Assembly: GCA_963723165.1 (NCBI GenBank)
Contig: CAVRPP010000008.1
Location: forward strand, 1 to 64,000
Length of the DNA: 64,000 nucleotides
Reading direction: 5' to 3'
Source: UBA4744 sp963723165
GTDB taxonomy: Bacteria > Actinomycetota > Acidimicrobiia > Spongiisociales > UBA4744
Both the position numbers and the translations under genes were made by a program. The notes under the pieces are model-generated. The model ran no database searches. It saw only the letters and a program-made list of their open reading frames with translations, and was not told where the DNA came from. The stretch's first letter is position 1. Each line of letters starts with the position of its first letter. Shown piece by piece: positions 42,844-51,256 of the stretch.

Positions 42844-44810
42844 GCCGGCCGGTCCCCCTCCCGGAGAAACGCAAGAGCGGCTTCGGGTGAGGTGGTGCGC
42901 GGCATCGGGGGTAGGGAGCGGAGAATGTGGCGGCCGTACCGGCGTTTCATCAGGCGGGAGTCGAGCAATGCCACCAATCCCCGATCCTCGGTCGTCCTGA
43001 TGAGGCGTCCGGCGCCCTGGGCGAGCAAGATTGCCGCCCGCGGCAGATCAATGGTGTTGAAGGCAGAAAGACCAGCCTGCTCGGCCACCTCGCGCCTGGC
43101 CGCCCACAACGGGTCGTCGGGTCGAGGGAAAGGAAGCTTGTCGATGACCACCAGCTCGAGTGATCGCCCGGGGATATCGAGGCCCTCCCAGAAACCCATG
43201 GTGGCTACGAGCACCGAGGTCTCGTCTTGCTCGAATTGCTCAACCAGACGCCGCTTGGGCATTTCTCCCTGCGCCAGCACAGTGAACGGCATCGTTTCTC
43301 TGAGCCGCTCGGCCAGCACGTCGAGCATCCGGAAACTGGTCGTCAGGACGAGAGCGCGACCACCCGAGGCCTCGACCAAACGCTCCGTCTCGTCGAGCGC
43401 TGCAGCCTGATAATCCGGAGATCTCGGTTCAGGAAGTCGCGCTGCCACGTAGATACGAGCTTGCTCCTCATAGTCAAAAGGACTTCCGACTTGCGCCGAT
43501 CGGTACCCGAGCTGCGACTCTTCGTCCTCCTCAAAACCAAGACGACCGGCCACCGGCCGCAGCGAACCTCCGACCGACAGGGTGGCGCTGGTAAGGACGA
43601 CCGGCCGCACCGACAGCAGGTGTTGAGCCAGCAGAGGACCCACCTCGACCGGCGCCAACCGAAACGCCGGACGACTTTCCTCTCCCTCGACCCAGGCAAC
43701 ATGACCTTCTGGCGGACTCATCGCCATGGCGATGTCGGCGGCGAGATGTCCACCCAGTCGGAGCGCCCGGGCACGGGCACCGAGCGCACCCGGTTTGGTG
43801 GGCTGGGTTTCGCGAATGGCTTTCAGCACGCTCCCGACAGCCGTCGCTGCGTTCGAGAACGGACCGCCCATCGGAGTTGCGGCAGGTTCGGTCAACCGGC
43901 CAAACGGCATGGTTTTCAACGCATCGTCGACCTCGCGCACGCGCCGGGTCAGATCGCTGAGCAACTCCCGGGCGGCGGCTCCGCCCAGATAGGCTGTGGC
44001 CGACCTCTGAAAGTGCCAGAACCGTCCCTCGGTCATGTCAATCCCGAACGCCGCAGCCATGGTGTCTTCCAGGCGGTGCGCCTCGTCGAACACAACCAGA
44101 TCGTGTTCGGGAAGCACACTGCCCCCCATCATCAAGTCCGCTCCGTAGAGGTGATGGTTGACAATCACGACATCGGCTTCTTGCGCCTGATCGAGGGCCG
44201 CCATGGCGAAGCAGTTGTCGCCCTGCGGGCACCCATCACGTCCCGGGCATTCAATGCCCGCTACCGAAACCTCCGACCACACCTCATCGGGAACGTGCGC
44301 AGGCAGGTCGTCCCGATCTCCGGTGCTGTTGAGGTCGGCCCACTCTGATAGCAGCCGGATGGTCTCCGGGAGCACTTCTTCTTCAAATAGGCCCTGTTGC
44401 GAAGACCCGCCTTCCGATTCGAGACGCTCCGCCAGCCGAGACCGGCAGAGGTAGTTTCTTCTCCCCTTAACCGTGGCCCACCTGAACTCGATCCCGATTT
44501 CGGCGAGCACCTCCGCAAGAAAAGGTAGATCCCGGGTCGAGAGTTGATCCTGGAGGCTCTTGGTCGCGGTCGAGACCACCACTTTCTGGCCGGAGCACAA
44601 GGCCGGAATCAGATACCCGAACGACTTGCCGGTACCAGGACCCGCTTCACAGAGAACGTGTGCATCATCCTCGATGGCACTCGCGATGGCGGCTACCATC
44701 TCGACCTGTCCGCTCCGCTGCCGTCCCCCCGGTTTGCGTCCCACCACATGTTCGAGGGCGAGGAGAGAGCGCTCCAACAGCCCTTCGGGTAGTTCGGTGC
44801 TGACGGTCAC
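42840..44810 (-). CDS. dinG: ATP-dependent helicase DinG/XPD type with Fe-S cluster
   Basis: DinG unwinds R-loops and recombination intermediates. The 656-residue superfamily 2 helicase has Walker A CEAGPGTGKSFGYLIP, DEAH box VVFDEAHRLEDT, and the cysteine cluster IECPGRDGCPQGDNC that, with an upstream Cys (YLCRSRL), can hold a 4Fe-4S centre. Motif VI reads AAILLAQGAGRLIRT. GTG start at 44810. First gene of dinG-JAMM-MBL-rph-rdgB. Confidence 0.92.
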   Translation of the reverse strand: MTVSTELPEGLLERSLLALEHVVGRKPGGRQRSGQVEMVAAIASAIEDDAHVLCEAGPGTGKSFGYLIPALCSGQKVVVSTATKSLQDQLSTRDLPFLAEVLAEIGIEFRWATVKGRRNYLCRSRLAERLESEGGSSQQGLFEEEVLPETIRLLSEWADLNSTGDRDDLPAHVPDEVWSEVSVAGIECPGRDGCPQGDNCFAMAALDQAQEADVVIVNHHLYGADLMMGGSVLPEHDLVVFDEAHRLEDTMAAAFGIDMTEGRFWHFQRSATAYLGGAAARELLSDLTRRVREVDDALKTMPFGRLTEPAATPMGGPFSNAATAVGSVLKAIRETQPTKPGALGARARALRLGGHLAADIAMAMSPPEGHVAWVEGEESRPAFRLAPVEVGPLLAQHLLSVRPVVLTSATLSVGGSLRPVAGRLGFEEDEESQLGYRSAQVGSPFDYEEQARIYVAARLPEPRSPDYQAAALDETERLVEASGGRALVLTTSFRMLDVLAERLRETMPFTVLAQGEMPKRRLVEQFEQDETSVLVATMGFWEGLDIPGRSLELVVIDKLPFPRPDDPLWAARREVAEQAGLSAFNTIDLPRAAILLAQGAGRLIRTTEDRGLVALLDSRLMKRRYGRHILRSLPPMPRTTSPEAALAFLREGDRPA

Positions 44811-44905
44811 AAGGCGTCATGGTAGGCCGTGAGGGGAGATGGGTTCAGACCGCCTCCCCCATCGCCGATGAAGAGAGATCCCCTATCCAACAGGTTTGAG
44901 GCGAC

Positions 44906-46027
44906 ATGGATCGGAACATAGGCATCCTCACCGCCGGCGGAGATTCGCCTGGTCTGAATGCGGCCATCCGCGGGATCGGCAAGGCCGCCCATCGCACATA
45001 CGGCATGAACGTAATCGGCTTCCGGGACGGTTTCCGCGGTCTGATGCAGAACCGCAGCATCCGTCTCGATGGACCCCGGCTATCCGGCATTTTGACCGCA
45101 GGCGGAACGATCCTCGGAACCAGCCGTGACAAACCCAACAAGATGCCGATCGGTGGCCGGACGATGGACATGACGGACCTCATGGTTGAGAACTACCACG
45201 AGAACCACCTGGACGCATTGGTGTGTCTCGGAGGCGGAGGCACCCAAAAACACGCGCTCCATCTGGCCAAGGCTGGACTCCGAGTCCTCACCCTGCCGAA
45301 GACCATCGACAACGACGTGGCGATGACCGATGTGACCTTCGGATACGACACGGCCCTGACGATCGCTACCGAGACAATCGACCGACTGCACTCCACGGCG
45401 CACAGTCACCACCGCATCGTTGTCGTTGAAGTCATGGGACACAATGCCGGTTGGCTTGCCCTCGGATCCGGGCTGGCCGGCGGTGCCGATGTGATTCTCA
45501 TCCCCGAGATTCGATACGACCTCGAGCGGGTCGCGCAAGCCGTCATCGAAAGACGCCAGGCTGGCAGCACCTTCAGCATCATCGCCGTCTCTGAGGGCGC
45601 ACTTTCCCGGAGACAGGCAACCAACCTGGAGAAGTGGAAGGCCCGAAAGAAGAAGGCTCCCAGTCCGGAAGCCAGACGCAAAGCAACGGTGAAACTAGAG
45701 CGAGCCAGGCGGGAACAGGCCGAGCACACCCACCGCCTCGCTCGGAAGTTGGAGGAGCTCACCCGGTTGGAGTCACGGGTGACCATCCTCGGACACGTCC
45801 AGCGAGGTGGAGTGCCGTCGGCGGGCGATCGGGTCTTGGCCACCCGTCTCGGCAGTGCATGCGCCCGATATATCGACGATGGAATCCACGGTGTCATGGT
45901 GGCCGCACGCGGGGACGGTACCGAGCCCGTGCCGCTTGAGCAGGTAGCAGGCAAGCGAAAAACGGTTCCGCTCGATCATCCATGGATCCGGAGTGCCCGG
46001 TCACTCGGCATCGGCTTCGGCGACTAG
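44906..46027 (+). CDS. pfkA: 6-phosphofructokinase with charged helical insert
   Basis: PFK phosphorylates fructose-6-phosphate in glycolysis. Motifs are TAGGDSPGLNAAIRG (residues 9-23), LGGGGTQKH (108-116) and PKTIDNDVAMTDVTFGYDTA (131-150). The Gly at the 104-equivalent with Lys at the 124-equivalent (PKTIDND) fits the group III, actinobacterial ATP-type enzymes. The usual GGDGT Asp is replaced by Gly (GGGGT). Residues about 235-285 form a Lys/Arg/Glu-rich helical insert (EKWKARKKKAPS to LARKLEEL). Phosphoryl donor, ATP or PPi, cannot be settled by eye. Confidence 0.9.
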   Translation: MDRNIGILTAGGDSPGLNAAIRGIGKAAHRTYGMNVIGFRDGFRGLMQNRSIRLDGPRLSGILTAGGTILGTSRDKPNKMPIGGRTMDMTDLMVENYHENHLDALVCLGGGGTQKHALHLAKAGLRVLTLPKTIDNDVAMTDVTFGYDTALTIATETIDRLHSTAHSHHRIVVVEVMGHNAGWLALGSGLAGGADVILIPEIRYDLERVAQAVIERRQAGSTFSIIAVSEGALSRRQATNLEKWKARKKKAPSPEARRKATVKLERARREQAEHTHRLARKLEELTRLESRVTILGHVQRGGVPSAGDRVLATRLGSACARYIDDGIHGVMVAARGDGTEPVPLEQVAGKRKTVPLDHPWIRSARSLGIGFGD

Positions 46028-46128
46028 CCGGTTCACGGAATTCACTAGCCTGCGGGCTGGTCCCCCCGCGAGGAGTAGGTCGTGCAGTTCCCGAGCAGCG
46101 GCACCAGCTCTGCGGCCACAACCTCTCG

Positions 46129-46830
46129 GTGAGCCCGAAAGACTCTCTGCGTGATGCGTTCTGGTCGGGTGTCCGCGACTTCGCCCCGATCATCGCCGGA
46201 GTGATCCCGTTCGGAGCCATCGCCGGGATCGCCGCAGTCGCCGCAGGCCTCACGATCGCCCAAGCCATCGGGATGTCTGTGATCGTTCTGGCCGGCGCGT
46301 CGCAGCTGGCAACGATCGAACTGCTCGGCCGGGACGCTGCCCTGATCACGATCGTATTCACAGCCTTGGTCATCAACGCGCGGTTCGTCATGTACAGCGC
46401 ATCACTGGCGGCGTACGCGAAGTCATTGACCCCGGGCAAGAAGGCCTCGATGGCCTACTTGCTCACCGATCAGGCATACGCCTTTTCAATCAACCGGTTC
46501 ACCGTCCGGGCTGAGCAACCTCTGGTCAGATATGCCTACTACCTCGGTGTGGGATCAACCCTTTGGGTCGTTTGGCAGATCTCCACCGCCTCTGGAGCGT
46601 TTCTCGGCGCAGTCATTCCGGAGAGTCTGTCGCTCGACTTCGCGATCCCCCTGGTATTCATCGCACTGCTGGTCCCGGCGCTGCGAAACCGCTCCGACGG
46701 ACTGGCGGCGGTTGCGGCCGGCAGTGTTGCAGTTGTTGCGGTGGGATTGCCGTACAACCTCAGTCTGATCACCGCCGCAGTGACAGGGGTCGCACTTGGG
46801 GTCGGGCTCGCCCGCCGGACGGCGGCATGA
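46129..46830 (+). CDS. azlC: Branched-chain amino acid exporter large subunit AzlC
   Basis: The 233-residue membrane protein has the AzlC start (DSLRDAFWSGVRDFAPI), APIIAGVIPFGAIAG and the motif NARFVMYSASLAAY, with about seven helices. With AzlD it exports valine, leucine or related compounds. GTG 46129 was chosen since the protein-like sequence begins there; the frame is open to 45982 but that part is a shadow of pfk. Overlaps azlD by 4 bases. Confidence 0.88.
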   Translation: MSPKDSLRDAFWSGVRDFAPIIAGVIPFGAIAGIAAVAAGLTIAQAIGMSVIVLAGASQLATIELLGRDAALITIVFTALVINARFVMYSASLAAYAKSLTPGKKASMAYLLTDQAYAFSINRFTVRAEQPLVRYAYYLGVGSTLWVVWQISTASGAFLGAVIPESLSLDFAIPLVFIALLVPALRNRSDGLAAVAAGSVAVVAVGLPYNLSLITAAVTGVALGVGLARRTAA

Positions 46831-47168
46831 CGTCCTACCCGGCTACCACCATATGGATCTTGGTCGTGGTGATCGGGGCCGGGACTTTCGCGCTCCGCAT
46901 CTCGATGATCGCCCTGCTGGGCCGCATTGAGCACACTCCACCGGCCGTCGAACGAGTCCTCCGCTTCATTCGGCCCGCAGTCCTGGCTACTCTGATCGCC
47001 CCGGCAGTGGTTCTGATCGACGGAGAAGCCACGTTCTTTGCTCCGTTCAACCCGAGGCTGGTGGCCGCCCTGGTGGCTACGGTCGTCGCATGGCGGACTC
47101 ACAACGTCCTCCTGACCATCGGCAGCGGCATGGGTGTCTTGTGGATTCTGCAAGCCGTCGTTTCGTAG
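46827..47168 (+). CDS. azlD: Branched-chain amino acid exporter small subunit AzlD
   Basis: A 113-residue membrane protein with four helices, including WILVVVIGAGTFALRISM and the family's FIRPAVLATLIAPAV segment. Works as the partner of AzlC; start overlaps its stop (ATGA). Confidence 0.88.
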   Translation: MTSYPATTIWILVVVIGAGTFALRISMIALLGRIEHTPPAVERVLRFIRPAVLATLIAPAVVLIDGEATFFAPFNPRLVAALVATVVAWRTHNVLLTIGSGMGVLWILQAVVS

Positions 47169-47176
47169 CAGCGGGC

Positions 47177-47216
47177 ATAGCCCCGGGATTGCCCCGGTTC
47201 ATCCGATCTGGGCTAT
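47177..47216. terminator. Possible bidirectional terminator between convergent genes
   Basis: ATAGCCC and GGGCTAT can pair over a spacer that holds a smaller CCGGG/CCCGG hairpin. It lies between the azlD stop and the stop of the minus-strand membrane-protein gene. No T run is present. Confidence 0.35.
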
Positions 47217-47506
47217 TGGTCGTCTAGACCATGCAGGTCAATCTCTCCCGGATGCCGTTTCTGACCGGTTTCATCATCGGTGACTCGCAAGTCTCCGCCG
47301 CGTTCTTCCTCGATGACGTGCTCGATCTCGGGGCGATAGATCCTCATCAATTCCATGAAGGCCAGCGAGCCTGCTCCGGCTGGAGCTCTCTTGTGCTTGT
47401 AATACACCCAGCCTCGCCGCTCGGCATAGAGCAGGAATCGGTGGGCAGCGTATCCGAGCAGCACCAGCCCGATGACCACGCCCGAAACGATGAGGGCGAT
47501 ATCCAT
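47213..47506 (-). CDS. Small membrane protein, unknown function (97 aa)
   Basis: One N-terminal helix (IALIVSGVVIGLVLLGYAAH) is followed by a charged cytosolic part (YKHKRAPAGAGSLAFMEL, EIEHVIEEERGG). I do not recognise it, although similar small proteins are common in actinobacteria. The ATG at 47506 has GGTGAT just upstream; the longer frame to 47551 adds atypical residues. It lies downstream of the tmRNA terminator. Confidence 0.65.
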   Translation of the reverse strand: MDIALIVSGVVIGLVLLGYAAHRFLLYAERRGWVYYKHKRAPAGAGSLAFMELMRIYRPEIEHVIEEERGGDLRVTDDETGQKRHPGEIDLHGLDDQ

Positions 47507-47559
47507 ATCACCATGGTTGCACGGCCGGACACCAAAGACGAGCCATGACACAACATGAA

Positions 47560-47583
47560 GGGCCCGCGCTAATGCGCGGACCC
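47560..47583 (-). terminator. Terminator of the tmRNA gene
   Basis: A strong G+C hairpin (GGGTCCGCGC / GCGCGGGCCC with loop ATTA on the minus strand) starts 7 bases after the tmRNA 3' end and is followed by TTCATGTTGTG. The T run is imperfect. Confidence 0.6.
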
Positions 47584-47589
47584 AACGGG

Positions 47590-47944
47590 TGGAGGTGCGG
47601 GGAGTCGAACCCCGGTCCTCTGAGGCTTCAGCGCCGGCATCTCCGAGCGCAGCCGACAGCGAGCTTTCGGGCGGTGGGACTCTGTCGGCAAGTTTCCCTC
47701 CGCCCTATCCAGAATTGTGCTTGACCCCGCCGGTCCTGGAACCCCGGCGGGCGCAGCCTACGTTGGCGACGCCTGATCCGATTGGTGTAGGCGGCCCTCT
47801 CGGTCAGACGGGTTGCGTTACTTACGCAGCCAGTGCGAAGTTGTCTTCGGCACTTATCGTGTTTCCGGCTCTTTAACGAGGACTCCGGAGACCTCGGCTC
47901 GCTTCCGTCGCTTCAACCCTCAAAGTCGAAACCAAGTCACCCCC
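47590..47944 (-). ncRNA. ssrA: Transfer-messenger RNA (tmRNA)
   Basis: tmRNA rescues stalled ribosomes and tags the nascent protein. The tRNA-like ends pair as GGGGGTG (47944-47938) with CACCTCC (47597-47591), including the G3:U70 alanine pair. The 3' T-arm is CGGGG TTCGACT CCCCG. The 5' part has the universal TTGGTTTCGAC. The reading frame, resuming after ATAAGT at 47851, encodes the tag AEDNFALAA with stop at 47824-47822, ending in the LAA signal for ClpXP. Length is 355 bases; CCA is not encoded. Its partner gene smpB is at 53611. Confidence 0.96.
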
Positions 47945-48027
47945 AGGTGCTTGATCAGCCATCCCAATGTACTCGATCCGGCGGGCTGCGCTCCCTGTTT
48001 TCCTGCGGAAGCAGGTACCGTGTCGTC

Positions 48028-48813
48028 ATGCCGGAGCTCGAGAACCCGTTCCCTGAAGCAAGCCATCGCCGACCCGATCGCTCCCGGGTCGCTTCGTTGG
48101 CACTGGGCGGTGCCGGGCTCGCCCTGGTGTTGGCCCTCGGATTGCTGGCGGCGTTTCTCTCCGAGCGCCAGAACGTGGCCGACCTTCAGGAAACAGTGAA
48201 CCGCCTCGAACAACAGATCTCAGCTGTTGCGAGCGACGTGGCGTCAACGGGCAATCGAATAGCGTCGCTGGAGTCCTCGGGGTCATCACAGATCGTGGGG
48301 GACGGTACAACTTCCATTGTTGCAACAGATCTCCCCCGCTATCCGCAGAGCGGTCAGGACACGGCACTGGGACTCAAGCTCAGTCCGCTCACCGGAACCC
48401 ACTTCTACGACGGGCAGACCACGACCTTTGATCCGGCCGACGGCAAGGCGAGGGCCTGGCTGGTGTGGGCCCATTGGTGTCCTTACTGTCAGCAAGAACT
48501 CCCGGTGGTCGCCGACTGGCACGAGAACCGGGCCGACGAGTACCCCAACCTGGAACTGGTATCCATCACGACCGCCATGGACGACACAGCTGCTAATCCG
48601 CTGGTGCCCTACCTGGAAGAGAATCAGTTCACCTTCCCGGTGCTCATGGACGAATCGGGTGTTTTGACCAGGCAGCTGGGCGTCAACGCCTTCCCCTTCT
48701 GGGTCTTCACCGGACCCGACGGCACCGTTGTGGGTCGAACGGCCGGGTTGCTGCCAGAAGGGCAACTCCTCTCGATCTTCGATCAGTTGGAGCAGATGGG
48801 CGCTGAAACGTAA
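48028..48813 (+). CDS. Membrane-anchored TlpA-like thioredoxin
   Basis: The 261-residue protein has a short cytosolic start, one helix (VASLALGGAGLALVLALGLL), a coiled-coil stalk (NVADLQETVNRLEQQISA) and a thioredoxin domain with active site WAHWCPYCQQELP, cis-proline region GVNAFPFWVF and a TlpA-type insertion. It should face outside and reduce or oxidise disulfides. The ATG at 48028 was chosen; the upstream frame runs through the tmRNA gene and is not coding. Confidence 0.85.
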   Translation: MPELENPFPEASHRRPDRSRVASLALGGAGLALVLALGLLAAFLSERQNVADLQETVNRLEQQISAVASDVASTGNRIASLESSGSSQIVGDGTTSIVATDLPRYPQSGQDTALGLKLSPLTGTHFYDGQTTTFDPADGKARAWLVWAHWCPYCQQELPVVADWHENRADEYPNLELVSITTAMDDTAANPLVPYLEENQFTFPVLMDESGVLTRQLGVNAFPFWVFTGPDGTVVGRTAGLLPEGQLLSIFDQLEQMGAET

Positions 48814-48821
48814 ACCTGGCC

Positions 48822-49295
48822 TCACGACCGCCAGTAGAACCCGCGGTCCTCGCGCACTTCCGATGGCTGCATCGTTCCCTGCTCACCGGTGCCCCGGATG
48901 AAACCGAACCCGCGCAGATTGAAAACGATCACCAGGCCGGCGAGGGCGCCAAACAAGCCAACAACGATCAACAGACCGTAAGCCGGGATCCTAAGGCGGG
49001 TCTCGACGATCTCGACCGACCAGTCCGATAGAACCCGCACCGGGAGGGTGGTCGCCGTGTGGTACTCGAGGGGCAATATGAGTTCCACGACCACCAGGGA
49101 TCCCGAGGTTCCCGCAAACGGCGCCGGGGCTTCGATCCGGGCCACCATCTCGCCGTCGACCAGGGAGCGATCTGTGATGGTGCCGACCTGGGACCCACCT
49201 CCCAGATTGACGAATCCGATCAGCAACCCGGCTGCCAGCACCGCCAGAACGATCGGGACCACCAGGAGCTCGATGAATTGGCGCCGCCGGTTCAT
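48822..49295 (-). CDS. Two-helix membrane protein, unknown function
   Basis: The 157-residue protein has helix 1 (LLVVPIVLAVLAAGLLIGF), an external beta-rich region of about 75 residues (MVARIEAPAPFAG, LVVVELILPLEY) and helix 2 (LLIVVGLFGALAGLVIVF) with a cytosolic tail. I do not recognise the family. Convergent with the thioredoxin gene, 8 bases between stops. Confidence 0.65.
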   Translation of the reverse strand: MNRRRQFIELLVVPIVLAVLAAGLLIGFVNLGGGSQVGTITDRSLVDGEMVARIEAPAPFAGTSGSLVVVELILPLEYHTATTLPVRVLSDWSVEIVETRLRIPAYGLLIVVGLFGALAGLVIVFNLRGFGFIRGTGEQGTMQPSEVREDRGFYWRS

Positions 49296-49451
49296 GCCTC
49301 AAGCCTATGGCACGACGCCTTCGCCGAACAGGTTGAATCTGGATCTCAGCATGTGCTCAGGGTGGTTGTCCTCGGAAGACGGAAGATTGCGGACGGCAAC
49401 GCCGTCAGGTCGCGTCAGTGTCCTTTTGCATCGAAGGAGCCAGGAACACCT

Positions 49452-49622
49452 CGGAATGGTGGCTACAGGCTCTGGTTCAAAGAAGCCGGCACTCCTGGTC
49501 TCGTCGGCGCCGGAGGCGGAGGCTCAGGGCCAGTGAGGACCGTGGGGTTCCTGCCGTCGGATCAGTCTCTCTGCATCGAAGGGAAAACACGAACGTTCGG
49601 AATGGTGGCTACAGGCTCTGGT
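49452..49622 (+). repeat. Direct repeat pair, 25 identical bases
   Basis: CGGAATGGTGGCTACAGG plus seven more bases (ending CTCTGGT) occurs at 49452-49476 and again at 49598-49622. Each is preceded by TGCATCGAAGG about 15-20 bases upstream, so the copies belong to a longer degenerate unit. Confidence 0.85.
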
Positions 49623-49628
49623 CTCCTG

Positions 49629-49652
49629 GTCTCTCCCGCCGGCGGGAGAGAC
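49629..49652. repeat. Perfect 24-base palindrome
   Basis: GTCTCTCCCGCC followed at once by its reverse complement GGCGGGAGAGAC. In RNA it would form a 10-bp or longer hairpin with a minimal loop; on DNA it could be a protein-binding site or element end. Seven bases separate it from the second direct repeat. Confidence 0.85.
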
Positions 49653-49748
49653 GCCACGCTGCCGGAGGCGGCGACGCAGAGAGGGTGGAACACGGTCACG
49701 CGGCGGCGGATACAGGTCAACGGATAGCGGATACCAGATAGCGTTGTT

Positions 49749-49778
49749 TTGCAGTTTTTTGTCATAGGTAGCTGATAC
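49749..49778 (+). promoter_or_regulatory. Candidate promoter of the DUF222/HNH gene
   Basis: TTGCAG and TGATAC lie 18 bases apart in an unusually AT-rich stretch, 10 bases before the ATG at 49788. Weak match to the sigma-70-type consensus; no Shine-Dalgarno fits, so the message would be nearly leaderless. Confidence 0.3.
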
Positions 49779-49787
49779 CTTTGGTTC

Positions 49788-50906
49788 ATGGAAATCGCAG
49801 AACTGGCTCCCGTCACAACCGACCGATTGGAACAGGCCCTGGTCGAGGGGGAAGCAACCATTGCCAGGATTCGAGCCAAGCAGATCCGGCTCCTGTCCGA
49901 GATCGACGCCCGGCAAGTGCCCATTGGGGACGGATGCCGAAACCTGGCTGAGTGGGTCGCTGCCCGTCTGGATCTAGCTCCCGAAACCGCCCAGAGGCTC
50001 ACCCAGACCGCCGGCCGATTGGCCGACCAACCCGACCTCGCCCTGGAATTGGAATCGGGTGCGGTGTCGTTTGATCGGGTCACAGAAGAATCCCGGCTGA
50101 CCACTACCGGCGCCAACCCCGAGTTTGTGGCCCGGTCTCGGGGTTGGGACATAGCCGGAGTGCGGCGGATGGTCGCCCGCCATCAGCGGATGAGCCATCA
50201 AGACGAACAGCGGATATTCGACGGACGGTTTCTGTCGATTCAACCATCGTTGGATCAGTCTTCCTACAGAATGTGGGGGCTGGTCCCCGGAACCGATGGT
50301 CAGATAGTCGAACGGGCCCTCATGGAACGAGCCGACCGGTTCCCGACCGCTCCGAATGGGCGGCCGACTCCTCGTTCACAACGACACGCGGATGCTCTGG
50401 TATCTATCGCCCAGGACTCCCTCGAAGGTGCCCAAGACAAAGGTGGTTCCTCGGTCCCGTTGGTTTCCATCTTCTTGGACGCCGAACTAGCCGCTGCAAC
50501 CGACGGAGAAGCCGGTGGAGAAACTGCTTCCGGACCCCGAGTCGGACCACTCACGCTCGAGCAGATCCTGTGCGATGGCTCCGTCGAGATCCTCAAGGCT
50601 TCTCCTGGCGGAATACCTTTGTCGGTGGGACCCACCGCTCGGACTATCCCGCCGAAACTCAGACGTTTCATCTTCCATCGCGACGGGGGCGCCTGCACCG
50701 TCGACGGGTGCCGGTCCCGCTACCGGCTCCAACCCCACCACATCCAACCCCGCAGTCAGGGCGGCTCACACGACCCATCGAACCTCACTACATTGTGTTG
50801 GTTCCACCATCACGTTGTCGTCCACCGCAACGGCTGTCGGATCGACCCCCACTCACCACCCCAACGAAGGCGATTCCTCCAACCCAACCACCGTGGCCCG
50901 CCCTGA
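49788..50906 (+). CDS. DUF222 / 13E12-family protein with HNH endonuclease domain
   Basis: The 372-residue protein has an N-terminal helical DUF222 domain (LVEGEATIARIRAKQIRLL, GCRNLAEWVAARLDL, RLTQTAGRLADQP) and a C-terminal HNH nuclease domain: DGGACTVDGCRSRYRLQ, then PHHIQPRSQGGSHDPSN, and LCWFHHHVVVH. The zinc and catalytic residues look complete. This family includes the REP13E12 repeats of Mycobacterium and is abundant and mobile-looking in actinobacteria; its target is unknown. The repeats upstream fit such an element. Confidence 0.88.
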   Translation: MEIAELAPVTTDRLEQALVEGEATIARIRAKQIRLLSEIDARQVPIGDGCRNLAEWVAARLDLAPETAQRLTQTAGRLADQPDLALELESGAVSFDRVTEESRLTTTGANPEFVARSRGWDIAGVRRMVARHQRMSHQDEQRIFDGRFLSIQPSLDQSSYRMWGLVPGTDGQIVERALMERADRFPTAPNGRPTPRSQRHADALVSIAQDSLEGAQDKGGSSVPLVSIFLDAELAAATDGEAGGETASGPRVGPLTLEQILCDGSVEILKASPGGIPLSVGPTARTIPPKLRRFIFHRDGGACTVDGCRSRYRLQPHHIQPRSQGGSHDPSNLTTLCWFHHHVVVHRNGCRIDPHSPPQRRRFLQPNHRGPP

Positions 50907-51256
50907 TCCAACGGCGTAGGCACCCTCGGTCCCTCGCTCCCCTATCAACCGAACTCATCAACCTCCCCGATTCGGCCCGCAAAAAAGGGCCAGGTCGACT
51001 GGCTGGGCGGCCGCCAAGCCGCAGCCCACGGTTACACCGCGGCGCAACGTGACGCCCCACAGACACGGTTTGCGCTTCCGACCAATGGAATGGCAGCGAT
51101 GATTGCCGGTTCGAGGGCACCAGAGCGAGTACTCGAAAGGCGTCTCTGGCGAGCGATATGTGCGCCGGGTCAACGTGAGGTTCATTTCGCACTGAACACT
51201 CCGACCTGACGATGGTGTGCACACGTGGCCGAGCGGATGGTGACGCTGATGGCTCT
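50907..51256 (+). other. Non-coding gap between DUF222 gene and oxidoreductase
   Basis: I see no supported gene in these 350 bases; frames on both strands are composition shadows. A short inverted repeat (GGCCC...GGGCC, about 50977-50993) lacks the T run of a terminator. The region may be decayed sequence of a former element. Confidence 0.4.

Larger units (their letters stand above)
49296..49787 (+). other. Intergenic region with direct repeats and a palindrome
   Basis: No coding frame is convincing. The region holds two diverged copies of one unit about 146 bases apart (shared words TGCATCGAAGG, CGGAATGGTGGC..., CTCCTGGTCTC, GCCGGAGGCGG) and a perfect 24-base palindrome, then an AT-rich stretch before the DUF222 gene. 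It resembles the remains of a repeat family rather than a gene. Confidence 0.5.

Noticed and set aside
47833..48027. N-terminal extension of the thioredoxin gene
   Set aside because: The extension reads through the tmRNA gene on the other strand; the protein-like sequence begins at 48028.
50977..50993. Possible terminator after the DUF222 gene
   Set aside because: The inverted repeat GGCCC/GGGCC has an A-rich loop and no T run on either strand.
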